Positions 51,447 through 60,369 of a stretch of DNA of 64,000 bases are shown here, piece after piece. Positions within the stretch are counted from its first letter, which is position 1; each line of letters starts with the position of its first letter. The notes under the pieces are model-generated. The model was given only the letters and a program-made list of their open reading frames with translations, was not told the DNA's origin and ran no database searches. This DNA comes from Shewanella waksmanii ATCC BAA-643 (GTDB taxonomy: Bacteria > Pseudomonadota > Gammaproteobacteria > Enterobacterales > Shewanellaceae), in contig NZ_KI912497.1 in NCBI RefSeq assembly GCF_000518805.1, forward strand, positions 12,396 through 76,395, written 5' to 3'. The position numbers and the translations under genes were made by a program.

Positions 51447-52553
51447 TTAAGGCAGGTGTTCTAAGGCAAGATACTCGTGGGACTGCATTTCAGTTAATCG
51501 AGAACGACAACGTCTAAATTCGAAAGTTAACAAACCTTCGGTATAGATTTCTGCTAGGTCAACGGATGCTGAGATGATTAATTTCACGTTTCGCTCGTAA
51601 AACTCATCCACCATAGCCAAAAATCGCCTTGCGATATCATCACCCGTTAGTTGCTCACCCATCTGCTCAACATTGCTCAGCAGTACCGTGTGGTATTCAC
51701 AGGCCAACTCCATATAGTCACGCTGACTACGTGGGCCGTCACAGAGCGCTCGAAAATCGATTAGCAACACCCCTTGTGCCTGTTTACGAATTGCAATGTC
51801 GCGGCCATCAACTGCTATAGGGGCGGTGACCACCTCAGATTCCGGCGCTAGCTTATCGAAATAATCGAGCAGGTTCTCATCTGCTTTAGCATCTAAAGGG
51901 AAGTGGTATATTTCGGCTTGCTCTAATGTGCGTAATCGGTAATCAATGCCAGAATCGACGTTGAGCACTTCACAGTGCTGGTTTATTAATGCGATTGCCG
52001 GCAAAAACCGCGCTCGCTGTAACCCGTTACGATACAGCTCATCGGGAATGATGTTAGACGTCGCAACCAAGGCAACACCGTGACCAAATAAAGCTTCAAA
52101 TAAAGTACCTAATAACATGGCATCGGTAATGTCTGATACGAAGAATTCGTCGAAACAGATAACCTGATATTGCTCTGCCATACGTTTAGCAACAATAAGT
52201 AGTGGATCTCGCTGTCCCTTAAGATCATCTAAATCCGCATGCAGTTGATGCATAAAACGATGAAAGTGCGCGCGCAATTTACGTTCTGTTGGCAAAGCAT
52301 CAAAGAAAGTGTCCATTAAGTAGGTTTTACCGCGCCCTACCCCGCCCCATAAATAAAGCCCCTGTACCGCTTTAGATTTGCTACCTAAAAATGGCAACCA
52401 TTTACCAATACCAGTAGTGGGAGCTTGACTAGCGATGAGTTCGTCATACACTCGCTGTAAACTTTGCACTGCACGCTCTTGGGCGTCGTCATGGGAAAAT
52501 GAATCTTTTAGCAAGTCTTGCTGGTAATGTTGCCAAGGGGTGAGCTGCGACAC
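51447..52553 (-). CDS. zapE: Cell division protein ZapE (AFG1-like ATPase)
   Basis: A 368-residue P-loop ATPase that associates with the divisome and destabilises FtsZ polymers under stress in E. coli. Walker A is GGVGRGKTYLMDTF near residue 70 and Walker B is VICFDEFFVSDITDA near 130. TSNIIPDELYRNGLQRARFLP carries the sensor region. It is divergent from zapG/degQ, the same layout as in E. coli. Confidence 0.95.
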   Translation of the reverse strand: MSQLTPWQHYQQDLLKDSFSHDDAQERAVQSLQRVYDELIASQAPTTGIGKWLPFLGSKSKAVQGLYLWGGVGRGKTYLMDTFFDALPTERKLRAHFHRFMHQLHADLDDLKGQRDPLLIVAKRMAEQYQVICFDEFFVSDITDAMLLGTLFEALFGHGVALVATSNIIPDELYRNGLQRARFLPAIALINQHCEVLNVDSGIDYRLRTLEQAEIYHFPLDAKADENLLDYFDKLAPESEVVTAPIAVDGRDIAIRKQAQGVLLIDFRALCDGPRSQRDYMELACEYHTVLLSNVEQMGEQLTGDDIARRFLAMVDEFYERNVKLIISASVDLAEIYTEGLLTFEFRRCRSRLTEMQSHEYLALEHLP

Positions 52554-52666
52554 GGTTAACTATCTCTTTTTATCCTTAAAACGACCTAAATAGTATCATG
52601 GCTTGCACACGCAATGTATTATTGTCTGTCGCTTTATCTCATGGTGTTATTTAAGAGGATTTGAAT

Positions 52667-53032
52667 ATGGAATGGGCACTAGTAGTCGCTGCGTTTATTT
52701 TAGGCTTAGCCTTAGGCTATGTCGCAAGAACCGTATTTGCTCGCAAAGGCGAAGCGCAGGCCAATAGCAAACAGCTCGAACAAACGCGTCTAGAACTTAG
52801 TCAGCATAAGCAAGAAGTGCATGATCATTTCGATGAACAACATGCGCAGCTGATTGCGCTGACAGAGCAATTAAACAAGTTTAATCAACAGTGGAATGAC
52901 TCAGCCTCCACCCTTTGTCCCAACAGCAGTAACAAAAAACTGCCGACACTTAGTCAAACACCAGCCGCGAGTGCCGCGCCAAAAGACAGCGAATTGACAA
53001 AACTTGTTACGAATAATGCAGCAAACAATTAA
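52667..53032 (+). CDS. zapG: Z-ring associated protein ZapG (YhcB, DUF1043)
   Basis: A 121-residue inner-membrane protein with one N-terminal helix (ALVVAAFILGLALGYVARTV), a coiled coil rich in Gln and Glu (residues ~30-80), and a Ser/Ala-rich tail. YhcB/ZapG coordinates cell division and envelope growth. The ATG at 52667 with GAGG is preferred to a TTG two codons earlier. It lies between zapE and degQ. Confidence 0.92.
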   Translation: MEWALVVAAFILGLALGYVARTVFARKGEAQANSKQLEQTRLELSQHKQEVHDHFDEQHAQLIALTEQLNKFNQQWNDSASTLCPNSSNKKLPTLSQTPAASAAPKDSELTKLVTNNAANN

Positions 53033-53177
53033 CCTTTGTTAATAAAGATGAACTTTACTATTTATTCAGTAGTCCACTCGGGTAAGACACAATTTAAATG
53101 GCTTGAATTGAGGTAATAATGCCTTATATCTACATTTATCTGTAAGTCCATTACCCGAACTTTGGAGTCATGAATAA

Positions 53178-54536
53178 ATGAAAACAAAATTATCATTACT
53201 TTCAGCTGCGGTATTAAGCGCTTCACTTACCTTAATGCCTGCAGTTTCTCATGCCGCAATCCCCTTAGCGGTCGATGGTCAACAATTACCGAGCTTAGCT
53301 CCTATGCTTGAAAAGACCACCCCGGCCGTTGTAGCGGTGGCGGTGTCAGGCACCCATGTATCTAAGCAGCGCGTACCTGACGCGTTTCGCTATTTCTTTG
53401 GCCCTAACGCTCCGCAAGAACAAGTACAAGAGCGCCCTTTTAGAGGTTTAGGCTCAGGGGTGATCATCGACGCTGATGAAGGCTACATTGTCACCAATAA
53501 CCACGTGATTGAAGGTGCCGATGAGATTAAGATTGGCTTACATGACGGCCGTGAAGTAGAAGCGAAACTGATTGGCGCTGACGCCGAATCAGACATTGCG
53601 CTATTGCAAATCAAAGCTAATAACCTAGTAGCCGTTAAACGCGCAGACTCAGACGAGCTGCGTGTTGGTGACTTTGCTGTAGCAATTGGTAACCCATTTG
53701 GTTTAGGCCAAACCGTCACCTCGGGTATTGTCAGCGCCATGGGACGCAGTGGGTTAGGCATTGAGATGCTAGAGAACTTTATCCAAACTGACGCGGCGAT
53801 TAATAGCGGTAACTCAGGCGGCGCATTAGTGAATCTCAATGGCGATTTAATCGGTATCAACACCGCTATCGTGGCGCCCAACGGTGGCAACGTCGGTATT
53901 GGTTTTGCCATTCCTGCCAACATGGTTAACAACCTAGTGGAGCAGATAATCGAACATGGTGAGGTACGCCGCGGCGTATTGGGTGTCACAGGTCAAGATC
54001 TCACCGCAGAGCTTGCGGAAGGCTTTGGCATCGACACTCAACATGGTGGCTTTGTCAATGAAGTGATGCCTGACAGCGCAGCTGATGATGCAGGTATTAA
54101 ATCTGGCGATATCATCGTTAGCGTCAATGGCCGTTCAATTAAGAGCTTCCAAGAGTTGCGTGCAAAAATTGCCACAATGGGGGCTGGCGCTAAGGTTGAA
54201 CTGGGCCTCATCCGTGATGGTGATAAAGAAACAGTCTCTGCCACATTAGGCGAAGCAAGCCAAAGCTCAGAAAGTGCCGCTGGTGCTGCAGATATTCATC
54301 CAATGCTAGCCGGCGCTACGCTGGAAAACAACAGTAAAGGGGTCGAAATTAGCGAGGTTGCCCAAGGCTCCCCTGCTGCGGCAAGTGGCTTACAAAGTGG
54401 CGATATTATCGTGGGTGTCAACCGCACCAAAATAGACGATCTAAAATCATTACGCGCAGAGCTCAAAGAACAGCAAGGTGCTGTCGCACTGAAACTGCGC
54501 CGTGGAAATAGTAATTTATATCTAGTGCTACGTTAA
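53178..54536 (+). CDS. degQ: Periplasmic serine protease DegQ (DegP/HtrA family)
   Basis: A 452-residue exported protease/chaperone. Signal peptide ends PAVSHA. Catalytic triad: His in IVTNNHVIEGADE, Asp in DAESDIALLQIK, Ser in INSGNSGGALVNLNG. Two PDZ domains follow (from ~265: GVLGVTGQDL; from ~370: LENNSKGVEISEV). It lies upstream of degS, as in E. coli. GGAG lies 10 nt before the ATG. Confidence 0.96.
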   Translation: MKTKLSLLSAAVLSASLTLMPAVSHAAIPLAVDGQQLPSLAPMLEKTTPAVVAVAVSGTHVSKQRVPDAFRYFFGPNAPQEQVQERPFRGLGSGVIIDADEGYIVTNNHVIEGADEIKIGLHDGREVEAKLIGADAESDIALLQIKANNLVAVKRADSDELRVGDFAVAIGNPFGLGQTVTSGIVSAMGRSGLGIEMLENFIQTDAAINSGNSGGALVNLNGDLIGINTAIVAPNGGNVGIGFAIPANMVNNLVEQIIEHGEVRRGVLGVTGQDLTAELAEGFGIDTQHGGFVNEVMPDSAADDAGIKSGDIIVSVNGRSIKSFQELRAKIATMGAGAKVELGLIRDGDKETVSATLGEASQSSESAAGAADIHPMLAGATLENNSKGVEISEVAQGSPAAASGLQSGDIIVGVNRTKIDDLKSLRAELKEQQGAVALKLRRGNSNLYLVLR

Positions 54537-54555
54537 CGCCATTACCACAAAAGTA

Positions 54556-54599
54556 AATCAGGTTGCTGACCAGTATAGCTGTTGGTCAGCAACCTGATT
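54556..54599. repeat. Perfect 17-bp-stem hairpin between degQ and degS
   Basis: AATCAGGTTGCTGACCA pairs perfectly with TGGTCAGCAACCTGATT across a 10-nt loop. No T tract follows in either direction, so it is not an ordinary intrinsic terminator. It could be an mRNA-stabilising or attenuating hairpin between the two genes. Confidence 0.7.
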
Positions 54600-54751
54600 A
54601 AACTGCACTTCGACTTTTACTCAAACAGTTCCGTCAGCCAACGCATTTATCAATGCAAAATAAGCAAGCTGGCAACATTATGGTTAACCCAATAGTCCCT
54701 CTGGTGTAATCATGATAACCTTATAACAATTTTTCGCGATATTCTGCTGAC

Positions 54752-55831
54752 ATGAACTTCAAAGGCGCTCTACTATATATTGGCAAAGCCATAATCTTTG
54801 GCTTAATAATGGCGACAGTATTTCTTGTGGCGACGCCGTTGTTAACTGGCAATAATGGCAGCACATCATTGTTTGAACGCCAATCAAACCAAGGCAATGA
54901 ACTGTCATTCGCTCAAGCGGTGCGCCGCGCAGCACCTGCGGTAGTCAACATTTACAGTCTTAGCGTTAATCAATCTAGGCCATTAAACTCTGGTGCATTA
55001 CAAGGCCTTGGTTCAGGCGTGATCATGAGCAAAGAGGGTTATATCCTCACCAACTACCATGTGATCAAACGTGCAGACGAGATTGTCGTTGCTCTGCAAG
55101 ATGGCCGCAAATTCACTTCTGAAGTGGTCGGCTCCGACTCAATTACTGATTTAACCGTATTGAAAATTGAAGGCGATAGCCTGCCTATCGTGCCCATCAA
55201 CTTGGCAGTACCAGCAAGAGTGGGTGATGTAGTCCTGGCCATTGGTAACCCCTATAACCTAGGCCAAACCATTACCCAAGGAATTATTAGTGCCACCGGT
55301 CGCAATGGACTAAGTTCTGGATTCTTAGATTTCTTACAAACCGATGCTGCGATTAACGCAGGTAACTCAGGCGGCGCGCTGATTGATACCACGGGTCAGC
55401 TTATCGGCATCAACACGGCAGCGTTTCAGGTTGGCGGTGAAGGCGGCGGACACGGTATTAGTTTTGCTATTCCTATCAAACTGGCCCATAGCATTATGGG
55501 AAAACTGATCAAAGATGGTCGAGTTATTCGTGGTGCCCTTGGCATTGGCGGTGAACCTGTGGGCCCAGTGATGGCTCAAATCCTCAATTTACCTGATTTA
55601 ACTGGGGTAATCGTCACCCAGATAGACCCTAACGGCCCAGCTGATAAAGCCCAATTACGCCCTAGGGATGTAATTACCAAATATGAAGGTGAGGCAGTGC
55701 CTGGCGTAGAGATGTTAATGGATAGAATTGCTGAAACTGCACCTGGAACACAAGTCACCATTACGGTTATTCGCGGCGGAACCTACTACGATGTACCGGT
55801 AACCATTGGTGAAAACCGCGGCGAGCAATAA
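54752..55831 (+). CDS. degS: Site-1 protease DegS
   Basis: A 359-residue inner-membrane-anchored periplasmic protease that cleaves RseA in the sigma-E stress cascade. N-terminal anchor IGKAIIFGLIMATVFLVATP. Catalytic His in ILTNYHVIKRADE, Asp in DSITDLTVLKIE, Ser in INAGNSGGALIDTTG. One PDZ domain (from ~255), which in E. coli senses misfolded porin C-termini. It follows degQ by 215 nt. Confidence 0.96.
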   Translation: MNFKGALLYIGKAIIFGLIMATVFLVATPLLTGNNGSTSLFERQSNQGNELSFAQAVRRAAPAVVNIYSLSVNQSRPLNSGALQGLGSGVIMSKEGYILTNYHVIKRADEIVVALQDGRKFTSEVVGSDSITDLTVLKIEGDSLPIVPINLAVPARVGDVVLAIGNPYNLGQTITQGIISATGRNGLSSGFLDFLQTDAAINAGNSGGALIDTTGQLIGINTAAFQVGGEGGGHGISFAIPIKLAHSIMGKLIKDGRVIRGALGIGGEPVGPVMAQILNLPDLTGVIVTQIDPNGPADKAQLRPRDVITKYEGEAVPGVEMLMDRIAETAPGTQVTITVIRGGTYYDVPVTIGENRGEQ

Positions 55832-55871
55832 TAGCTAGAGTAACGGCGGCCAGCCAATCGAGAAGCTAGCT

Positions 55872-56027
55872 TCAATGTTTAGCTTGGCCGCTAGCACCAC
55901 CGAATAAACCCAACCAAAATGCCAGCTCAAGTAACACGCCTATCAAAATAAAGAGTGCTGCTCCTAGGCTGATATAGCACCCCAGTGCAGCAAAAAGCAG
56001 CGACAATAATATTAGTACTCGCTGCAG
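55872..56027 (-). CDS. Possible small membrane protein with a non-AUG start
   Basis: A 51-codon frame on the minus strand encodes LQRVLILLSLLFAALGCYIS and a second helix LFILIGVLLELAFWLGLFGG, ending at TGA 55872. A good ribosome site (GGGAGGA) lies 7 nt upstream of a CTG at 56027, with no ATG/GTG/TTG in phase near it. The next possible start is TTG at 56003 with no ribosome site. The hydrophobic, coherent composition and ribosome site argue for a real gene; a CTG start is rare. It is convergent with degS. No known family. Confidence 0.4.
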   Translation of the reverse strand: MQRVLILLSLLFAALGCYISLGAALFILIGVLLELAFWLGLFGGASGQAKH

Positions 56028-56040
56028 TGATATTCCTCCC

Positions 56041-56252
56041 TGTGCTTGCTTTGTCTATTTGACTTAGTCTATTTAAAGGTAGCAAACAGGCACTAGCCCT
56101 TCACCTCTACCAGATTAAACTTGGCTTCACTTTATCAATCATCGACATGGACTCTGTGTGCAAGACTAAGAAAGTGGCTAAGACCATTAACGAGCGATTG
56201 ATTTAACGGTTGCCGAAGTGCATAAGCGGCTAGGGTTACAAGCTACAGCCGT
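56041..56252. other. Gene-free interval, possible coding relic
   Basis: No gene is supported here. Two short open stretches on the plus strand lie in adjacent frames: one ending MDSVCKTKKVAKTINERLI* and one reading DLTVAEVHKRLGLQATAVKK. They may be fragments of a decayed gene, but no family was recognised. Confidence 0.3.
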
Positions 56253-56290
56253 AAAAAAAGCCATGTTGAATGATGAAACAACATGGCTTT
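56253..56290 (-). terminator. Terminator of the octaheme cytochrome gene
   Basis: On the minus strand AAAGCCATGTTG and CAACATGGCTTT pair across a 10-nt loop, followed by T7, ~30 nt past the stop codon. Confidence 0.85.
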
Positions 56291-56321
56291 GGCGGGAGTG
56301 TTTAGGAGTGAAGGCTAGCGC

Positions 56322-57995
56322 CTACTTATGAATCACTGGCATAGCAGCTGCTCGCTCAGCATAGTCGGCATGGCAAGTTCCACAGGAGAACTCAGCGGTA
56401 GACCATGGCATTTGGAATTTACCATCAGCGGTGAACTGTTTAGCATCCGCCGACAAGTCGATAGTAAATAGGTGAGATTTCACATCACCAAATACCACAT
56501 CAGCGCCACCCATTTGCGGTCCAGTGGTTACCGCACTCTTGGCGAGTTTTGGCATATGACAATCAGTACATGCCGCAACCATACCGTGAACTGGAGCGGT
56601 GAATTCGGGGTCATGACAAGTTGTACAATCTTTGACTGCACCCGTATGCAAACCATCGCTACTATCCATGTTTTTGGTGGACTTGTGAGAGTCATGGCAA
56701 GTGGTACAAGCCATATCCTGTTTCGGACCTATCTCATCACCTGCTTTATAGTCACCATGATCTTCAGGCACAACACCTAACATCTCATCACCGGTTTGAT
56801 GGTGCTTAGATAAACCACCACTGGAAATGATACGACCACCCACTTGGCTACCGTCTGGGAACGCAACATTGTATGGGCTGATATAGCTCGGGTAGTCTTT
56901 CTCACCATCACGGGTATGACATTCCGCACAGGTAACCGCTTTACCATAGGCCATATCATCGGCTAGGAATTCCGCGGTGGTGCGCGCTGAGGCTATTTTG
57001 ACAATATTAGATGCTGACGGTGCGCTAGCATGCTCACTACCAGCACCATGACAGGCCTCACACTGAACTCCACCGGCAGCAAATGTGCCTCCCATACCGG
57101 GCAAATCGTCTTGGCGCTCAAGGTTACGTTCATCACCCTCTTCTGTTGTAGTGCGCTTCCAACCTGTTGTATGACAATTGCCACACTTGTATTGGTAATC
57201 AAAATCTCCCGCCTTGTAATCTCCCATCACATCAGGATCATCCAAGTGGTTGTCTGGCACATTCAATGTACCGTCACTGTTGCGAATGTTGTACTGCACA
57301 TTATTGCCCGTCACGATGTAGCCATCGGCATCGAGCCAGCGCATTTTCCAATGGTAGCCACCCACCACATAGGTCACATCATCATAACTCGTTGGTGCTC
57401 CCAAGGTGTTGTTGGTGGCGCCATCGCCATCAGGTCCAGCAAACTGTAATAGATCTATCGCCCCAGTGATGGTGGTTTCTGGGGTATAAGGGAAGCTTGG
57501 TTGCTCACCATTGTTGATTTTTTGAATCTTGAAATTGTGGCCAGTTTTTAGGAATGAATCTTTATCGCTATGGCAGCCCAAACAGGTCTGAGTGCCAACA
57601 TAGGCGAGTTCATTGCTTAACACCACAACAGTGATCAACGCGCTGGCTTCGCCGCCGTTCCCATCTGAAATAGTGTAAGTCATTGTGCTAGTGCCTATCG
57701 TTTCAGGTTCAAAACGAACCTGATTATCTTCAATACTGGCACTGCCGCTACCTGAGGTCATTTCCACAGCCGTGAGGGTTAATGTATCACCGTCGGCATC
57801 GGTATCATTGGCTAAAGCATCAATCAGAATTGAGCTGACAAGTTTAACCTCGGCATCGGTTGGATTAGCGACAGGTGGCGTGTTTTCTGGTGGCGTTGGT
57901 GGTGTGGTCGTGTCGTCATTATCACTGCCACACGCGACAAGCATGGTTACCATACTGGCGAGAAGTAATTTTTTACATGGAATTTGTGCGTTCAT
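56322..57995 (-). CDS. Octaheme c-type cytochrome lipoprotein with an N-terminal Ig-like domain
   Basis: A 557-residue lipoprotein: signal peptide with lipobox LVAC (Cys near residue 22), then a Thr/Pro-rich linker and an Ig/cadherin-like domain (residues ~45-125: LIDALANDTDADGDTLTL, MTYTISDGNGGEAS). Eight CxxCH haem motifs follow: CLGCH, CGNCH, CEACH, CAECH, CTTCH, CTTCH, CTDCH and CGTCH. Two haem motifs are in a tight CTTCHDSHK / CTTCHDPE region. An envelope electron-transfer role is likely. Partners are unknown, but a two-component system is directly upstream. Confidence 0.92.
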   Translation of the reverse strand: MNAQIPCKKLLLASMVTMLVACGSDNDDTTTPPTPPENTPPVANPTDAEVKLVSSILIDALANDTDADGDTLTLTAVEMTSGSGSASIEDNQVRFEPETIGTSTMTYTISDGNGGEASALITVVVLSNELAYVGTQTCLGCHSDKDSFLKTGHNFKIQKINNGEQPSFPYTPETTITGAIDLLQFAGPDGDGATNNTLGAPTSYDDVTYVVGGYHWKMRWLDADGYIVTGNNVQYNIRNSDGTLNVPDNHLDDPDVMGDYKAGDFDYQYKCGNCHTTGWKRTTTEEGDERNLERQDDLPGMGGTFAAGGVQCEACHGAGSEHASAPSASNIVKIASARTTAEFLADDMAYGKAVTCAECHTRDGEKDYPSYISPYNVAFPDGSQVGGRIISSGGLSKHHQTGDEMLGVVPEDHGDYKAGDEIGPKQDMACTTCHDSHKSTKNMDSSDGLHTGAVKDCTTCHDPEFTAPVHGMVAACTDCHMPKLAKSAVTTGPQMGGADVVFGDVKSHLFTIDLSADAKQFTADGKFQMPWSTAEFSCGTCHADYAERAAAMPVIHK

Positions 57996-58189
57996 AAGTT
58001 CATCCTCAAATGGGCTATCTCAATCACCAACATTTGCAGGGAGAGTGATTGATATGTCTCTTTGGACATGAACTTAGTATTTACACTATGCCTCTAAAGG
58101 GATAGATAACCAGAATTCACAAGCTTAACCCCGTTGTGAACTTTAGTTATCATAAATAAATAAGCCATTGAAATAATTAAACTTAAAAA

Positions 58190-58822
58190 CTAATTCAAGT
58201 TATGATTTTGTAGAACAAATTGACCTGTATTTGTCAAAATATAGATCTTGTTCTCATTTTGCATGACCAAGCCTGCTTTCTTAAGTTGGCGTAAGTGAAA
58301 ATTAAACTTGGTGTGATCGTCAACCCCAACCAAACGACACAGATCCATAAACTTAAGCTGCTTATGGGCTGCCAGTTGTTTTAAGGTTTCACGGCGTAGA
58401 CCATTAGCCAGTGCCGAGTAGACACTGTCAGGGTCAATGTCTGAGCTAGCCTGCAGTAATTGCTTTTCTTGAATACTGCGCTTTAGGGTGACAATAAGCT
58501 CACTGCTGTTAAAAGGCTTAGTGATCACACTGTCAGCCCCCTTTTTCATCGCATCAACGGCCGTATCCACGGTCGCATAAGCGGTGACAATAATCACTGC
58601 CATAAATGGATTAAGTTGACGTAAATTAGAAATCGCTTCAACGCCGGTCATCCCCGACATCACCAGATCCATCAGGGCAATATCAAACTGCTGATGCTCA
58701 CATGCCTCAATAGCCGCCTCAGCGCTGTCAACATCGACCACTTGATAACCTTCTAGCTCAAGTATATCGACCATGTTTTGTCGCAAGTAACGATCGTCTT
58801 CAGTAATCAATACATGAGTCAT
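58190..58822 (-). CDS. Response regulator with ArsR-like winged-helix output
   Basis: A 210-residue regulator. The receiver domain (residues 1-120) has the acid pocket EDD, the phospho-Asp in IALMDLVMSG near residue 52, Thr in VIIVTAYA and Lys in VITKPFNS. The C-terminal part (from ~140) is a winged helix of the ArsR type: ALANGLRRETLKQLAAHKQ, then MDLCRLVGVDDHTKFNFHLR and LVMQNENKIYILTN. This pairing of a receiver with an ArsR-like output is uncommon. The start overlaps the kinase stop by 23 nt. Confidence 0.88.
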   Translation of the reverse strand: MTHVLITEDDRYLRQNMVDILELEGYQVVDVDSAEAAIEACEHQQFDIALMDLVMSGMTGVEAISNLRQLNPFMAVIIVTAYATVDTAVDAMKKGADSVITKPFNSSELIVTLKRSIQEKQLLQASSDIDPDSVYSALANGLRRETLKQLAAHKQLKFMDLCRLVGVDDHTKFNFHLRQLKKAGLVMQNENKIYILTNTGQFVLQNHNLN

Positions 58823-60218
58823 AGTGCTTACCTTCTAATATAAAGTTTATCAAGATGCGAGTACCGACCCCTTGCGCACTAAACAGGCTCATGGTGCCGT
58901 TATGCGCTGCGGCAATCTGCTCGCAAATCGCTAAGCCAAGTCCGGTGCCTTCGCCGATGGCTTTTGTCGAGTAGAACAGTTCGGTAGCCCGCTGCATGGT
59001 AGCCTCATCCATCCCATGGCCACAGTCTTTTACTTCCAGCCATATGTGGTTGTCACCTGCGCCAACGTTTAATTCGATCAGCCCCTGATAGTCACTGGCG
59101 TCCATGGCATTATTGAGTAAGTTAATCACCATCTCTTCCAACTTAACCCTTTGGCCCATCATGCTTAATAGAGGATCACAATTGGCCACGACGCGATAGC
59201 GGCTAATTTTATGGCTAAGTAACTGTTGCGCGCTGGCGACCACATCAGATAAGTACACTTGGTTATGGTTAGCACTGTCATTACGCGCATAGGCAAGCAG
59301 TTCTTTACTGATGATTGAAGCTCGCTCAATTCCCATACGGGTCCGATCGATATACTCTTGCAACGCCGCCTGTTGCGGAGGCAGTTTTCGTTGTAACAGG
59401 TCTAATGCTAAAGTTGATGAAGCTAAGGGATTATTGATTTCATGGGCCACTCCCATGGCTAAATGACCTATGGCTTTGTATTTATCAGCCTCAATTGCCC
59501 GCTTGAGTTTGGCTTCGGTTGCCATCTCTTTTTCAATATCAAAAATCTTTAAAGCCTTAATTAGGGTTACAAGCACAAACGCCGCAGCCAATGTGCGCAA
59601 AACCGGTACACAAGCATGAATTTCTGTCGGCACTAGCCCAGCGAGAATGCCATAGACAAACAAGCCCAACCCGGTTGCGGCGAAATAGCGGCCATACTGA
59701 TGATTTTCTTGACTAAGTTGGCGACCGTATAAAGCGATTCCAATACCAGCTAGAGTGGCACTGCCAAAACCAAGCAAGTAGCGGGTGTAAGTAGCAACCT
59801 CACTAAAGGTATCCGCGCCTAAATAACCCCCCATTGCAAATGCCAGTAGGCAAACGCTATAACACAGTACTATCAATAAGGTGGCTACTTTGCCTAACTT
59901 ACCAACGAGTTTTCCTTGAATGGCAAACAGCAGCCAAGCAAAAATCAATAACCCAGCAAAAGACAATGACAACTTGATTAAGCGTAACCAATCTACAACG
60001 AATTGATATTGACGACCGATCTCATCACCGAACAAGATGACATAAAGCTCTGACCATTCGTGAAATGCATGGGAGAAACCAAACAAGGCCAATGCCCAAA
60101 GTGTTGGCGATATCGCCAGCTGGCTGTACTTAAAATTGCGAAATACCACCACGCAGCCAATCGCAAAAAAAACGAGACCGTAAAAGAGGTAGATATTAAA
60201 AGTGATAAATGTCGCCAT
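58800..60218 (-). CDS. Membrane sensor histidine kinase
   Basis: A 472-residue kinase. About seven membrane helices fill residues 1-225 (for example FYGLVFFAIGCVVVF, LSFAGLLIFAWLLFAI, VATLLIVLCYSVCLLAFAMG). The HisKA phosphoacceptor is GVAHEINNPLASSTLALDLL near residue 262. The ATPase has N-box LLNNAMDAS, G1 DCGHGMDE and G2 GEGTGLGLAICEQIAAAH. No extracytoplasmic sensor domain is seen, so signals are probably sensed in or near the membrane. It is the first gene of the operon with the response regulator; the cytochrome gene lies downstream. Confidence 0.9.
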   Translation of the reverse strand: MATFITFNIYLFYGLVFFAIGCVVVFRNFKYSQLAISPTLWALALFGFSHAFHEWSELYVILFGDEIGRQYQFVVDWLRLIKLSLSFAGLLIFAWLLFAIQGKLVGKLGKVATLLIVLCYSVCLLAFAMGGYLGADTFSEVATYTRYLLGFGSATLAGIGIALYGRQLSQENHQYGRYFAATGLGLFVYGILAGLVPTEIHACVPVLRTLAAAFVLVTLIKALKIFDIEKEMATEAKLKRAIEADKYKAIGHLAMGVAHEINNPLASSTLALDLLQRKLPPQQAALQEYIDRTRMGIERASIISKELLAYARNDSANHNQVYLSDVVASAQQLLSHKISRYRVVANCDPLLSMMGQRVKLEEMVINLLNNAMDASDYQGLIELNVGAGDNHIWLEVKDCGHGMDEATMQRATELFYSTKAIGEGTGLGLAICEQIAAAHNGTMSLFSAQGVGTRILINFILEGKHYDSCIDY

Positions 60219-60320
60219 GCTGCAAAAGTATCAGCTTTGCAACAAGCAGGCGTTGATCAAAACAACAAAAGATCATTTTGCTTCACAGCAACACTTTAAA
60301 AGCTTGATATTCATCAAAAC

Positions 60321-60351
60321 AAAAAAGCCGTGCAATTAATGCACGGCTTTT
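60321..60351 (-). terminator. Terminator of the mla-murA operon
   Basis: On the minus strand AAAGCCGTGCA-TTAAT-TGCACGGCTTT with a T-run, 20 nt after the murA stop. Confidence 0.88.
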
Positions 60352-60369
60352 ACGCTATCAATTGTGACA

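Noticed and set aside
53170..53181. A three-codon ORF (ATG AAT AAA TGA) overlapping the degQ start, similar in layout to the tolC leader ORF.
   Set aside because: The GGAG site lies only 2 nt from this ATG but 10 nt from the degQ ATG, so it serves degQ. There is no hairpin or second ribosome site.
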